In this document: in pieces, positions 40,721 through 53,047 of the stretch
Position numbering within the stretch: position 1 is the first letter of the stretch
Layout of the letters: the number at the start of each line of letters is the position of its first letter
Assembly: GCA_946800325.1 (NCBI GenBank)
Contig: OX326959.1
Span: 35,392,908 to 35,456,907, forward strand
DNA from: Luzula sylvatica
Lineage: Eukaryota; Streptophyta; Magnoliopsida; Poales; Juncaceae
DNA length: 64,000 nt
Reading direction: 5' to 3'
Notes under the pieces: generated by a model
Database searches by the model: none
Told to the model about the DNA's origin: nothing
Seen by the model: the letters and a program-made list of their open reading frames with translations, nothing else
Position numbers and translations under genes: made by a program

Positions 40721-43552
40721 TTTTAATGGTGGTGGAGGCTCGTAATCTTTTTGAATGAACATGGTTCATGCTCCGCTTATTATCTCACTGTTCATTTATG
40801 TTATTAACATATAAATCGCATATAATTTATGTATTTGGAGAATTACTCACATAAAAAAATATATATATATTAGTTAAAGTTTGATTGTAGGTAGCTTTAT
40901 TTATCTTGTTGTTTAATATTGATTTTGATGTTTATGTGTATGTATTAAGATTGAAAGAACATATGATCGATCTATTATATTCCAACAAGAATAGACTGTC
41001 AACATTAAATTGATTAATGAATTTTTGTTGATCTTTAAATAACAGCATGCATCTTTTATTTGCAAGACGACAAATCGTATATTATTGTTAGAGAAATTTT
41101 TTAAAGTTATAATAGTAAGATGCACACGTATATATCTTTTGTGATCATTAAAATAAAATTTCAACATTAAAAATTATAGTCCTTATTTTGGAGTTGTGAT
41201 AAATATAAATATCAACTGGCTATTTATAAATCAATAACATAATTTATGTAAATTAGAATAATACATAATACAAAAATGTAATTCATTTTCTCAATTAATA
41301 TAATTAGGAAAAAATTATTGAATGGAAGGAAATTTCATATTATATTTTATTTCTATGCATTCCATTATTTTTATAGTTTTATAATGTATTTTAGGAAATC
41401 AGTACAATATATTTTAGAATTTAAGAAAGTATATTATAATCTCATATGTATAATATTTTTTTTTAACAAACGTAAATAATCAGTATTCGGTAAACCAATA
41501 AACACACGATAAAAATATTTACGTGATTAGCCGAGTATTTACGCATGATCACTATGTATTGTGTTTTGTTTTTCTCATTTTATTTCATCCGAGCATCGTT
41601 CATTTATTATTTGAATATTTTTTTCATAATACATTTAATTTAAACAAATACAATACATATGTGTGTGCGCCTAGTTCATACACAATCAAAATCATTTATA
41701 TATCAAAATTCTACAAAACTATAATATGAAACCGGTTCACAAAGTCCATGACAAAATCACAAATAAAATCATAAACACCACGTTCATTCAAATATTTCAG
41801 TTATGCCCATACCCGAGACAGAGTAAATGCAAATGCCACTGGAGTTGACTCTATTAACGGACGTGCCACTGTGTGCACTGGGTCTGGGGAGAGCAAAGCA
41901 TACGTTGATTTTGAATTTGAAATTGTTTCTCCAGTTTGAATTCCGCCAATATTTTTGGGTGGAGGGAAATTAGTAATTATCTAATATGTCACATTTTATA
42001 CGTACCCTTCTAAAAATCTAAAATATTATATATATCTTTCTAGAAATAAACTATATTTTTTATGATCTTAAACATCTTAAAAGTTAAAACATTATAGTAC
42101 TAAATTTGTCAAATAATAATATAATAATGAAAACGATTGAAATTAGTTAATGACTTTAAAATTTTAGTTTTTTGAAAAAATAAACATGAGTTTTTTAAAG
42201 AATAAATATGATATTTAGGATTTTTGAAAGGGTACGTATATAAATTACCTCCAAAAATCATGACTGTTCAGATAGTACTACCATTTGTTTCTTTCTTGGA
42301 TTGTGGTCTTGTATTATTTTATTTTTAAATTATCTTTGCCCATTCTTTACTTTTACGGGAAATTTTTCAAAAACCTCCTAAACTTTCTGAATATTGTAAG
42401 TATCTGATTTTTTTTATATTTTTATGAGAAATGCTACGTATACCCAATCCAATCACATAAAGTCACCCGAATACATTTTTTACATATAAGTTTGAGCGCG
42501 ACCAATTTCAATGTCATATCAAATATGTACATTCGGGATACATTCCGGTGAATTTTTTTTGGGCTTCAAGCATTTTTGTATTTTTATTTAATCTCTGAAA
42601 ACTTAATTGAACTTTTTTACAACGAACGAAAGCATACATAAATTAATATATTTTAAGAATATTTCTGGCAATAAAACTCAAAAACAAAAAAAATACATTT
42701 CTGACAATAATCTTGTTTGGAAAAAAAAATCGAAAAATAATCCGATTTTGAAAAATATTTCAAAACTAACTTACACCAGATTTTAAATATTCGGTACCAC
42801 CTGATTTTAAAATTTCGATTAATTAGTCAGATTAAACAAAAGACACAAATCATCGGGTTTAATAAAGCCGATTAAAAACTCTAATGAAATAATTATTGAG
42901 GGTCCCCGAGTACCAAAAAAATGAGGAGTTTTTTATGATATCCAGAAAAACTAGGGGATTTTTTGAAAATTTCTCTTTTTTTAAACATCTCCCAAAGTAT
43001 GAAATAAATTTTGAGGCAATTGACAAGTCTACTCACACAGCATGAATGATGGGAGTCTTGTCTGCCTTGATTTGATGCACTACAACTCTAAATCTAAAAA
43101 ATAAAAAAAATAAAAAAAACTCCTAACTTTTTCAAATTTTTATTGGAGTATTATTTTTGCATGTGATCATGTATGGGCTAGTAATTCGAAAAATAACTTA
43201 ATTTTTAAAATATTTCAAAATTCACTCAAACCGGATTTTAAATATCCAATACCGCCGGATTTAGAAAACCGATCATGTAATTAACTTAAACCTAAATAAG
43301 ATTTAATTTACCGAATTTAGAAAAATCCAGCAGGTAATTACTTGAAAATTGTGTATTGCCCCGGCTTAACAAAAAATAATAAATATCATTGGATTTTGAA
43401 AATCCAGTGGTTTAAATCTTAATTAATCACCTAATTATTAAAGTCGGATGATTTAGCATGCTTTTACACAATACAAAAAATAAAAAAGAGTGACGCGACT
43501 AAGAGGAAATGTGAGGTCTCGATTGGTCCCGCGTCAAACAAAATTAAAAAAT
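40721..43552. other. AT-rich intergenic DNA with decayed repeats
   Basis: No gene is recognised. Near 42352-42970 the ends are inverted (GAAATTTTTCAAAAACCTCC against GAAATTTTCAAAAAATCCCC), suggesting an old TIR element without a clear target duplication. CCGGATTTTAAATATCC-like segments occur in two related direct copies, around 42770-42860 and 43210-43420. Short open frames are low-complexity. Confidence 0.5.
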
Positions 43553-44280
43553 AGGAAATTTTTGCAAAGTAACCATGTTATTTAAGTTAGTTAATGAAAT
43601 AACCAAGGTTTTGAAATATTTCGCAAAATGTCTTTTGCGCTGTATCATACAGCGGCGCCTGGCGAGGATTGAAACCCCACTTTTTTTCATGAGGTGATTT
43701 AGTGGAAATTAACTTAGTTAAAAGAAGGCGAATAACCAAACAGTGCCAGGCGCACAATGAAACCCCGCCTGGCGACCTATGAAAGCCCGCCTTTTTTGTG
43801 TATTTTTTTGACAATTTTCCTTCTGTACACAACTTTTTAAATTATATTCCCAAACTTTTTTATTATATTTAATATATAAGTAAATGATGGTAATAATTTA
43901 TGTTGAGTATATTTTATGTGAGTATAGTTGTTGTAGTTGAATAAAAAAAATATTATATATAATATATTTCTTGTAAAGATAAAGATGAATAATTTTTGAA
44001 AATAATAGCTGTCAGAATTCATTGAATATATAGAAGAGAATCAATTTTTTTTCTGAAAAACAAAGTTTGACAAAACCTTACACTGTCATAAAAAACCAAA
44101 AACAAATATATTCCCTTGAACTTTTTCCTTCATCTTTTCCTGTCTTTATTACAAAGGAATATATTCGATTTTACTTTTTCAGTCCTATTAATATATATCT
44201 TATGGCTTGTATTTTTCAGAAACCAAAACATCATTCTTGGTCATCTTTCTCTTCTTCTTTTTTCAAGATTTATTCATTAA

Positions 44281-44768
44281 TGGCTTCTTCATCTTCTACT
44301 CCTGCCAAAAAAGAATGGTGGGATATTGAGTTGAAAGAGACATTTTTTGATAAAAGACATGTCTTATCTCCTCCGGTTCCCCACAAAGATAGACCCGTTA
44401 TTGAGTGTCATATGTACGACATTCGCTATTTGGAAAAAAAACGCGACGAATCGTTATTCATACATCATGACATGTACATTATGTTACCCAAAATAACGAA
44501 GGATGGCTTGATTGGGATATATGGTGCCCCAAAGCACAAGTTAGAGTTTTTGATGAATTTCGTGTAAGTTATTTGAAATTTAATTTATAACTTAAAAAAA
44601 TATATTATTTTGTTTACGTGTGTTTTTTCGTTAATTAGAAACGTTACAAGTGGCCAATTGATGTTACAAATATGGAGGAAATCGACATATTTTGGAAATA
44701 TTGTACCATACGTTGGGAAGGAATTGTAAAGGAAATGTACGACTTCTACAATTACCTATTCAATCCTA
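44281..44768 (+). pseudogene. Decayed gene of unknown function inside the Mutator-like element
   Basis: A start near 44281 opens MASSSSTPAKKEWWDIELK and reads well to about 44490. After this the sensible frame moves by one base (NNEGWLDWDIWCPKAQVRVF). It then continues through a GTAAGT...TTAG intron (44565-44639) into KRYKWPIDVTNMEEIDIFW and IRWEGIVKEMYDFYN. The change of frame near 44490 suggests a single-base indel, so an intact product is unlikely. A TTCTACAAT minisatellite follows directly. I do not recognise the protein family. The composition (many W, D and charged residues) looks like real coding sequence rather than chance. Confidence 0.5.
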
Positions 44769-45012
44769 AAATTATACAATTCTACAATCCTAATTCTACA
44801 ATTTTACAATTCTACATATTCTACAATTCTACAATTATATATATTCTACAATTCTACAATCCTAATTCTACAATCCTAATTCTACAATTCTGCAATCCTA
44901 CAATTATAGAATTATGCAATCATAATTCTACATCTACAATTCTATATATTCTACAATTCTACACATTCTACACATTCTACAATTTTAAAATTCTACATAT
45001 TCTACCAAAGTT
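44762..45012. repeat. Minisatellite of TTCTACAAT-like units
   Basis: Irregular tandem units of about 9-12 bp (TTCTACAAT, CCTAATTCTACAAT, TTCTACATA) occur inside the Mutator-like element, just after the decayed gene. They generate a spurious open frame rich in FYNSTI. Confidence 0.85.
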
Positions 45013-45819
45013 TCTACACATTATAACTAAAACAATTACATATGAAACAAGAAATGTACCTTCTAATGCAAGGTGAAAATCTTCAATTTCTAGTCCAAAT
45101 CGTCAAAAATCACGATCTTATATCTTCAGATCTGCCACTTAAAACAACAAAGTGACACATTTAACTAAAAATATTACAAATATATAGTCAATCTTGAACA
45201 AAAGAAGAAGAAAAAACAAGAATACACACCTCTTAGTAGAAGAAAAAAGAAGAAGAAAATCGTGCTTGAAAAGAAAGAAGAGGAAGAGAGAGACCGAGGA
45301 AGAAAGAAGAGGAAGAAAGAAGAGGAAGGAAGAGAGGGGAATTTTGTTTCTGTGAAAAAAGCGGGGTTTCAAATTGCGCCTGGCGGGGTTTCAAACACCG
45401 CCTTGTACACGTGGCGACGTCCTGCTGTTAGGCGAGGTTTCATTCGTCGCTTGGCACGGTTTCATTTGTCGCCTTTTGTTAATTGATATTTAATCCCTAT
45501 TAAATCGTTCGAACTGCCAGGTGGAAGGAAATTAAAAAAATCGGGGTTTCAATCCTCGCCAGGCGCTGTATGATACAGCGCAAAAGACATTTTGCGAAAT
45601 ATTTCAAAACCTTGGTTATTTCGTTAATTAACTTAAATAACATGGTTATTGTGCAAAAATTTCCTAAAAAAAAAGGATCTTAGTATTTTTGTATATTTTA
45701 AAAAATCTTCACATTTTAGATATTCCAAACAAATTTCTCAAGCCAAAGTTTTATTTTCATGTAGGGGTTCGAACTTCGAACAAATTTTGCACGGCATGAG
45801 ATTTTTTTGAACCAAAATA

Positions 45820-46818
45820 TGAAGGAAATACAGTTTCAGGATCAACCGTAAAAGTGTACACAAGGATAAACGAATGTAGTCGTACATTCGTAGCCATATC
45901 TTTCAGTAGGAACATCCGATTTGAATGGTTCAAATTGGGTAAGATAGATAATTAGATTATCTATAACCTTCATGTAGAAATATATTTCATATGAACGAAG
46001 TACAAGTGTCGTTTCTGTGAAATATCGAAAGGGTGCAACAGTATGACATACAGTTAGTAAAACAGTCATAACTTTTGCATACGAACTCCAATTGGGCTGG
46101 GCCAAATTGGGTCGAGTAGATAATGAGATTATCTACAACTTTCGTGTTGGTTGATTGTCTGTCAGAGAAATTTATCAATTTCATCTGGACAGAATACTGA
46201 CCAGGTTCATGCAGTTTTCTGTGTGAGAGGGTGTATATTGGATATACATGCCTTTTGGCTAATCCTGATCCTATTGTATATAAATAGGATTTTCTCTCTC
46301 ATCTTAACAAACCAATTCATTCAGAATTATCCAGAAAATTGTGAGACAAATTTCTAGAGAGTGAAAAGGTGTAAAAGAGAGAAACCGTGAAAAGGTGTTT
46401 TACGGTTTAGAGAATCAATTCGATTAAGCAAGTTCACCGGTGCATCGTCTAGGCAGGTGCATCCGTGACCGACGTCTTGCGATTCAAGGTGGATACACGT
46501 AGAGGAGCAACAACTGAGGCTCTCACGATTGTGATCGATTCGGACGAGTAGATTGAGTCGGAGACGAAATCAAGCGAATCGGCGAAGTCAACGAGCGGTG
46601 AAAGACGCGTGGTGTGGGACGCGCGTATTGTCACCAACGTGACAGGAGAAAGAAGGCAGCGATCAACCCTTCGTGTGCAATCAATTTTGCACCGGTAAAG
46701 ATCTAACCTTCTATTTGCATCGTACCCTCGAAGTCGTGGCGTGATCTCGGGAATCGGGGAACCGGACCGGGCCTACATATCCGCTGCGCGGGCCCGGGGC
46801 CGGGGATATTCCCCTACA
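45820..46818 (+). repeat. Left LTR of the copia element (999 bp)
   Basis: It starts TGAAGGAAATACAG and ends ATTCCCCTACA. Inside it, CAAATTGGGT...GATTATCTATAACCTTCATG (from 45931) and its relative from 46103 form a 172-bp-spaced subrepeat. The region after about 46430 is GC-richer than the surroundings. Differences from the right LTR occur near 46002, 46122, 46139 and 46157. Confidence 0.97.
46277..46286 (+). promoter_or_regulatory. TATA box of the left LTR
   Basis: TATATAAATA lies about 460 bp into the LTR and is followed by a CT-rich stretch, as expected for the U3/R junction. The same sequence is at 53517-53526 in the right LTR. Confidence 0.65.
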
Positions 46819-46819
46819 G

Positions 46820-46831
46820 TGGTATCAGAGC
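46820..46831 (+). other. Primer-binding site (initiator tRNA-Met)
   Basis: TGGTATCAGAGC lies one base after the LTR end. This is the standard copia-type primer site complementary to the 3' end of plant initiator tRNA-Met. Confidence 0.93.
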
Positions 46832-47074
46832 GATCGCCATCGATTCGAGGGTCGAATCATAGTCGTATATTAGATATACGCACGGGTTATCAAAGTTCGT
46901 ACCCGTTTGCATGATGTTACATATTTAGAATGTCAAATTCCATTAAAATCACAAGTGAAATTCGCTAGAGATCGATCAATAGTTGATTGAGAGTATCTAG
47001 GAATAATCGTGAAAAGGTTTCATGATTGATCGTTTTGGAAACGAGCGAAAACAGCAGTTCAAAAATCGCATAGT

Positions 47075-47590
47075 CCGTCGCAACGGACACTGTAGCAGAT
47101 ACAGGAAATTGAGAATTTTTCGAAAAAACACATATTCCGTTATAACGGACTTGGGGTCCGTTGTAACGGACCCTGTATAGGATGCGGGGGTGTGAGGAGG
47201 ACCGTGAAAACTGCATATTCCGTTGTAACGGACTTGGAGTCCGTTGTAACGGACCTTGTATCTGATACGAGGTTGCGGGGATGCCTAGGGTGTCTATTGG
47301 AGTCCGTTGTAACGGACTGGGTCCGTTGTAACGGAGCTCTACACAGTTTGTCCGTTGTAACGGACTGTATGTTGCGTTGTAACGGACTGGTCTCTGGAAA
47401 TTTGGACGAAAGTTTGCAGAAAATAGCGTTGTAACGGAGCTAGGTTGCGTTGTAACGGACATGTTTCTGGCAAAATTTGGCCAAACTCCGAAATAAATAG
47501 CGTTGTAACGGACTGGACTTCCGTTGTAACGGAGTGCCAAGTATACTGGAGGTCCGTTGTAACGGACTATGTTGCGTTACAACGGACTGG
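47075..47590. repeat. Cluster of ~15 palindromes TCCGTTRTAACGGA in the copia leader
   Basis: About fifteen copies occur in about 515 bp between the primer site and the gag remnant. They include the perfect palindrome TCCGTTATAACGGA near 47135, many TCCGTTGTAACGGA copies, and variants GCGTTGTAACGGA and TCCGTCGCAACGGA. Several are paired about 22-24 bp apart (for example GACTTGGAGTCC between two copies). The cluster makes a 191-codon antisense frame full of RYNG repeats that is not a gene. Confidence 0.93.
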
Positions 47591-47883
47591 TTTCTGGTTG
47601 CTGATTTTGTTTTCGTGATAACTTTGGCTACACAACTTGGAATATTGAGTTCTTTATATCGATTTGATCGGCATCAATCATACTAGCATATAATTAGATA
47701 ATTATTTAGAATAATTAGACTCCCAAATAAATACATATGCATTTATGAAAATCTTGTGATAGTGATATAATTGGATTATGTCACGGATTTAGAAACGTGC
47801 AATGGCATGATCCCTCATAATATTTAAGTCATGGAAATGCCTTCCATATTCACAACCACTATGATCGGTACTACGTCTCACAT

Positions 47884-48060
47884 GGGTTAAGGCCAAAGCC
47901 GACATGGGTTATTGTAGTCATCGACGGGGTGGCAAGCGTTAAATAGGGACTGATAAGGGTTAAGGCCAAAGCCGACTTATTAGTAGTTTATTTGAACGAT
48001 ACGCTGAGTATGGTTGTGACTTAACCGTTCAAGCCAGTAAGGGTTGAGGCCAAAGCCGAC
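47884..48060 (+). repeat. Three copies of a 20-bp leader motif
   Basis: GGGTTAAGGCCAAAGCCGAC occurs at 47884-47903 and 47957-47976, and with one change (GGGTTGAGG...) at 48041-48060. Starts are 73 and 84 bp apart. The DNA between the copies is not obviously repeated. The motif lies in the non-coding leader of the copia element. Confidence 0.9.
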
Positions 48061-48770
48061 TTGATTGGAAGTTCGGGGCATAGATAGGATGCACACACGG
48101 AACTGGGATTGTATTGGATACGATTCATCACCGAAATCCTATAAAGGTTCAAGAGTCGCATTTGATGCGATTGGATATAATCCTACCTAAATAGCGAGAT
48201 CCCATTCGTCTGCCAAAGCAACTTATGGGAGGATCGTGATATATGGATCTTGAGTGTTATGGACTTGGAGTCCCGTATCGGTATGAGGGTTATCGATTCG
48301 ATAAAATAACACTATCATATAATTATCATATAAGCATATAGATTAAGTACGCACGGTTAGGAATTAATCTTCATCATCCGTTTAAAATTATGTTTTCAAG
48401 CAACACCAAATATATCGATTAGATCGATATGATAGATGGCTTTTGGGCCGGAATTACCGTTATTAACCTTGATAGTCAAAGAATAGTTCTTAGACTTAAA
48501 GGAACGTGTTGGACACGGAAATGGTAGATTCGGGGCTCGAGGCTTTGGCTTTAGAGAAAGCCGGGTTCGATAAACTTAAGAAGGAATCGAACAATATTAC
48601 GTGCCTTGTGGTGGCATGTATAGACGCAAATTTCTCAAAATTGTTTTGAGAATTCGGGTGTATATGAAAGTAAAACACAACGCTCATGAAATAGTTTCAA
48701 GAGCTAGAGCGCGTTGAATGACTCAATGCGGCTCAAAGAGTAGGTTAATTTTGAGACGCCTTATGGGTCT

Positions 48771-51640
48771 TTGATTAACACTCGTGTGTTGATGGTACGA
48801 GATTTGATGTTCGTGACCGAATATCATATGCATTCGATAGATAAGTCGATCCCGAAATTGCATATGATGCGATTTAAATTTGAATTGGAGATGCTCAGAG
48901 TTTCCGAGGAATCCAATGCATATAGATGCGTGGATGTCCTTGTAATTCAAAAGCGGGATCGAAAGAAATGTATGTCTAAGGGTATTTTGGGAAAATGTTT
49001 TCCAAAATGGAAAGTTCGGACAAGGAGTTGTCCAAACTAGTGACTCAAAGAATGGTGAAATCCGAGGAGGATTAAACCTAGAAGTTGATTGCTTCTTTTG
49101 GCATTGCCGTCTTGGCCATATAAACGAGATACGCGTATCTAGATTCCATGTGATGGAATGCTAGAATCATTCGAATTAGATTTGATTGATTAATGCAATA
49201 CTTATTTATTAGGCAAAACGACAAATGGCATCATTCTCCAAAGTATTGGAGAAAGATCCAGCGAATTATTGGAAATTATATTTACATATGATGTTCCGAT
49301 AAGTTCCGAGGCAAGAGGAGGCTATCGGTATTTTGTTAAGTTTATGGACGGTTAAAGTAGATATGAAAATATCTATTTAATGCGTGCCGAAACAGAGACT
49401 TTTGAAAGATTCAAATAGTTTAAAAAAAAAAAAAAAAAAAAAAAACGAAATACGAAATCAACTAAGCAAGAAAATCAAAGCTTTTCGATAGGATCGAGAA
49501 GGCGAGTATTTGAGCTAAACCTTTCGATAGGATCGAAGAGGCGATATTTGAGTTATGAATATTAATGATCATTTATGATTGTGGAATCGTTTCACGATTG
49601 CCTTTATTCGGAACATTGAGATGTGTCCGAAAAGAGGAAATGAACGCATGTTGGACATGGTTCGATAAATGATGAGTCAATAAGATCTCCCAAAAATGTT
49701 TTGGGGATACGCCCTTGAGACAGCGGCACTAATGAATGGTTGCATATAAGATATGAACCATAAACCTTCTAATCGGTACAAAAGACGCCATATGAGATAT
49801 GGATCGGAATGGTTCCGAAGTTGTCACTTGTACAGATTTGAGGATGTGAGTGTATTTCGAAATTTGTTTCGGTTAAACTCAATCCCAAATCTGGAAATTG
49901 TTCGTTTATCCTTAAGGAAACTAAAGGGTATTAGTTAAAACGTCCCGACGAAAATGAGATTTTCGTGGCTCGAAGAGATGCCTTCTTGGAGGAGGACTAG
50001 ATGCGCACAAGTTTGGAACTTGGTGCCATTTCTCTCTATGCGGGCTAGTGGGAGTAGAATAAATCTCGAAAGAGTTCGTGATTTGAAAATGAACATTGTA
50101 CCGATGAAAGTTGACATGGCTTCATCAAGAGTTGATGAACGCAAGTCGAACACACAAAGGAATTTTTCGTAGATCAAGTAGGCTATATCATAAGCCGGTA
50201 AATACGGATTTATCGTGGCTAATGATGATAGATTGAAATCATATGATGATTCGATATCCTACAAGGATGCTATGAAAAGTTGATTCCACATGACATGGTG
50301 TCATGAAGTCTGAGATTCGATCCATGTGAATTATCAAGTTTAGAACTTGATTTCATTACTTTCTGGGTTAGACCCGTGAAATGTGAGTGGGTTTTTCAAG
50401 ATGAAGAACCGACATGGATAGGAATACGCATATATGTAAAGCGAGGCTTTTTGCGAAAAGTTTCATGCAATTCATAGTCGGACTATGAAGAAACGTTTTC
50501 GCTTGTTGCCATGCTTTCCCATTCTCGAAATTCTGCTTGCCATGGTCGCGTATTATGACTATGTGATGTGGCCAAATGGATGTCAAAACCGAATTTCTTG
50601 ACAGAAATTTTATGAAAGGATGTGTACTTGACACAACCTTACGGTTTTGTCGATTCATAAGAATCGGGGATAAGATATGCACGCTTTAACGATCCATATG
50701 ATGGATTAGAGAAAGCTTCTCGGAATTGGAATATTCGTTTTGACAAAATTATAAACTATTATAAAATTGTCGAAACGAATGGAAACTTTGTGTACACATG
50801 AAGGTTAGTGGGAGCTGCGTTATATTTCTTGTAACGACAAAGGATTTAGACGAGACCGCTTATGAATTAAGCGTGAAGATCTATAGGATAGATCTAAAAA
50901 GTTCCTCGTTCTATGTTATAGCACATATATCGACATATTGTTGAAAATGGTTTTCAACATGTAAACTCCTTGGAGGAGATAAATCGAAATGTCGAATGGC
51001 AGAAATTTTCAACGGCTCGATGTGAGACATCGAGCAGCGCGAAAAGTAATAATATGATGCCTTACATTTGATGTTAGGATCTATTATATCTGTCATGATA
51101 TGTATGTGGCTATCTGTCATACAAATAAAGCGTCTAGTTCACCGTCAATAAAATTCATGGGAATCACATGAGTTTGAATGTAATTCGATTACATGAGACT
51201 AACTCTTGTGATTGTATAATGGTTATACAAATATATACATAATGGTTATGTATATTTAAAACCCATCGGGATTTGTATTGATACAGGTGAAGTTTATCCT
51301 TGAATACTTTGCGAAAGAATTCAGGATTTATTATCTATAATGGTGTGGAGGACGTGTTGGTTATAAAGAGTTGTAACAAACAACAGTTTCCAAAGATGAA
51401 GCACGTCCAAATATGTAGCACGACTTTCGATCACAAAGTGTGTACATGTTTTGCTTAAATGAAAACACGGTTATGTGGAAAGGTTCCACAAAACCAATAG
51501 TTTATGATTCTATTTACGGTGGCGAGTATATTGCGGTTATTAATCGCAAAAGGAAGTGGTATGGATCAAGGATACATGACCAAACTCTAGTAGTCACGAG
51601 TTATCGGATTTATGGTTGTTTATTGCGTGAGACGCAATAG
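48771..51640 (+). pseudogene. Broken copia gag-pol remnant
   Basis: Readable pieces lie in several frames. Gag-like MHSIDKSIPKLHMM is near 48830. The GAG-pre-integrase signature FWHCRLGHINE is near 49095. Integrase end pieces (FWGYALETA near 49708, then SNRYKRRHMRYGSEWF) follow. RT pieces include AMKSEIRSM near 50270, CEWVFKMK near 50378, ETFSLVAML near 50490 and AYYDYVMW near 50550. The RNase H piece with FCLNENTVMWKGSTKP and GGEYIAVI lies at 51437-51600. Gaps between pieces are shorter than in intact elements, so deletions are likely besides frameshifts. A run of about 22 A (49422-49443) lies between the gag/integrase pieces. Confidence 0.85.
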
Positions 51641-53047
51641 TACAAGCCAAAAATGCCGAGGTCACAACCACTTCTAGCCAATACTCAGAAAATTTCATTT
51701 GATCCATGAAATTTTGTGAAAAGATGTGATCGTAGGTATTGGAAATGTTCCAATCCTGATGATGATTAACACTAGCGGGAACGTGCGGACCCGTTTACAA
51801 AACCGCTCTCTCTAGTCGCGCGTGACTGTCATGCGATGACTATGGGTATGGAGATACCTAGAGGAGGAAGAAGAGAGTAGAGTGTAGTTATCTAATACGA
51901 TAGTCCTCGCAGGTTATGGGTATGGAGATACCCATAGGTAAACGTTGTATCACCCAAATACTTAGTCCATATGAATGCATCCCTTTTAAAATTTTGTTTA
52001 CTTAAATTAATATGCATTCACCTTATATGAAAACTGTGTGCTGGGTTGTGTAATATGATTGTTACATGAACCTTGATTTGAACTTGTGTGGACGTCGACA
52101 TGGTTGAGGACCATGTGCAGCGAAACCGTCACACTTAAAGTGTCATTTCTAAACATCCCTAGTCGCGGGTCAGTTTGCTTAAGAGAGAAGCATTACTATT
52201 ACAAGGGAATAGACTGAACGCGTACACTAGTACGTTTGCCGAGGAGATGATTATGTTTTGCTAATCATGGGACAAAGGAGTTTGTCGAATCGGGAACGTA
52301 GATATATGTTAGGTTACATGTATTGGATATGACCGAAGCCGCGAGACCATGACATGGTTTAGTCATTATAGATGGACTTGCGACGGATGGGGTTTTAGAT
52401 TCTTCATACTTGAGGGGATCATTGATTGCGTTACGTGCGTAACACAATGCTTTGATATGATCTTACGCTCACCGTAATAGGGAGTTAAAAGGGTCATCAT
52501 TGGGTATTGTCCGAAACACGGAATTCAATGTGAGTCTCCAAGATAGGAATTGTTTATTCCGAAAGGAAGAGATATCTCTTAGGCGCCGCTCGATGAGTCG
52601 ATTAACGAAACCTGCGGCCGCAGTCAATGATATTAATGGTTAATATCGATTGAAATTTGTTAACTCAACTCGGAATCGGGGAATAAGTGTAGTTAATCAA
52701 ATTATAAGGATGACTATTACCGTGCCTTTTGATTAACGGATATCGTAAACAAGAGAACTAGTAACCGCTATTCGAGATAGGCACAATGATCACAATCATT
52801 ATTCGTTTAACATGGGTAGCTATGATGGAGTGACTAGATCCCGCTCATGAGCTTGTAGGTATTGGAAACAACCTACTGCCATCGTTAAGTCGAACCTACA
52901 TGGTCACACAACGAGTCGTACTAAGTCGGGCTTGATCATAAAATTGGCACATAGGATGTGCATAGCTTGGTATTTGATACGCGAGCTATATTCTCTAAAA
53001 TCGTGCGTATTGGATATGCATGAGTACCTTTTAGGTAGATCTGAAAT
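51641..53047 (+). other. 3' internal region of the copia element, no recognised coding sequence
   Basis: From the RNase H remnant to the polypurine tract I find no domain and no long open frame. A direct repeat TATGGGTATGGAGATACC occurs twice (near 51839 and 51915). The stretch is longer than the short 3' spacer of a typical copia element. Confidence 0.55.

Larger units (their letters stand above)
43553..45665. mobile_element. Mutator-like element with ~125-bp inverted ends and a decayed gene
   Basis: Left end 43553-43679 and right end ~45541-45665 are inverted and close to identical apart from a 3-bp gap (AGGAAATTTTTGCA...GAAATATTTCGCAAAATG...GCCTGGCGAGGATTGAAACC). Each inverted end contains a 17-bp hairpin, CGCTGTATCATACAGCG (43638-43654, and complement at 45564-45580). 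Copies of a GCCTGGCGRGGTTTCAA-like module continue inward from both ends (near 43745-43790 and 45361-45475). Long inverted ends are typical of Mutator-like elements. The flanks (TTAAAAAAT and AAAAAAAAG) do not give a clear 9-bp duplication, so the superfamily is inference. No transposase is recognised. Confidence 0.72.

Noticed and set aside
41461..41760. LTR-like motif (TTTACGTGATTAGCCGAGTA)
   Set aside because: It faintly resembles a word seen in some plant LTRs, but there is no paired repeat, TG...CA boundary or primer site.
42352..42970. Full annotation of an inverted-end element
   Set aside because: The ends are inverted over about 27 bp, but no target duplication or family feature was found, so it is only mentioned within the intergenic entry.
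45842..46637. Open frames repeated in both LTRs (45842-46637 and 53082-53877)
   Set aside because: They lie in LTR non-coding sequence and are duplicated only because the LTRs are.
46965..47540. 191-codon antisense open frame in the copia leader
   Set aside because: It is created by reading the TCCGTTGTAACGGA palindromes (RYNG repeats). It has no domain and lies across non-coding leader.
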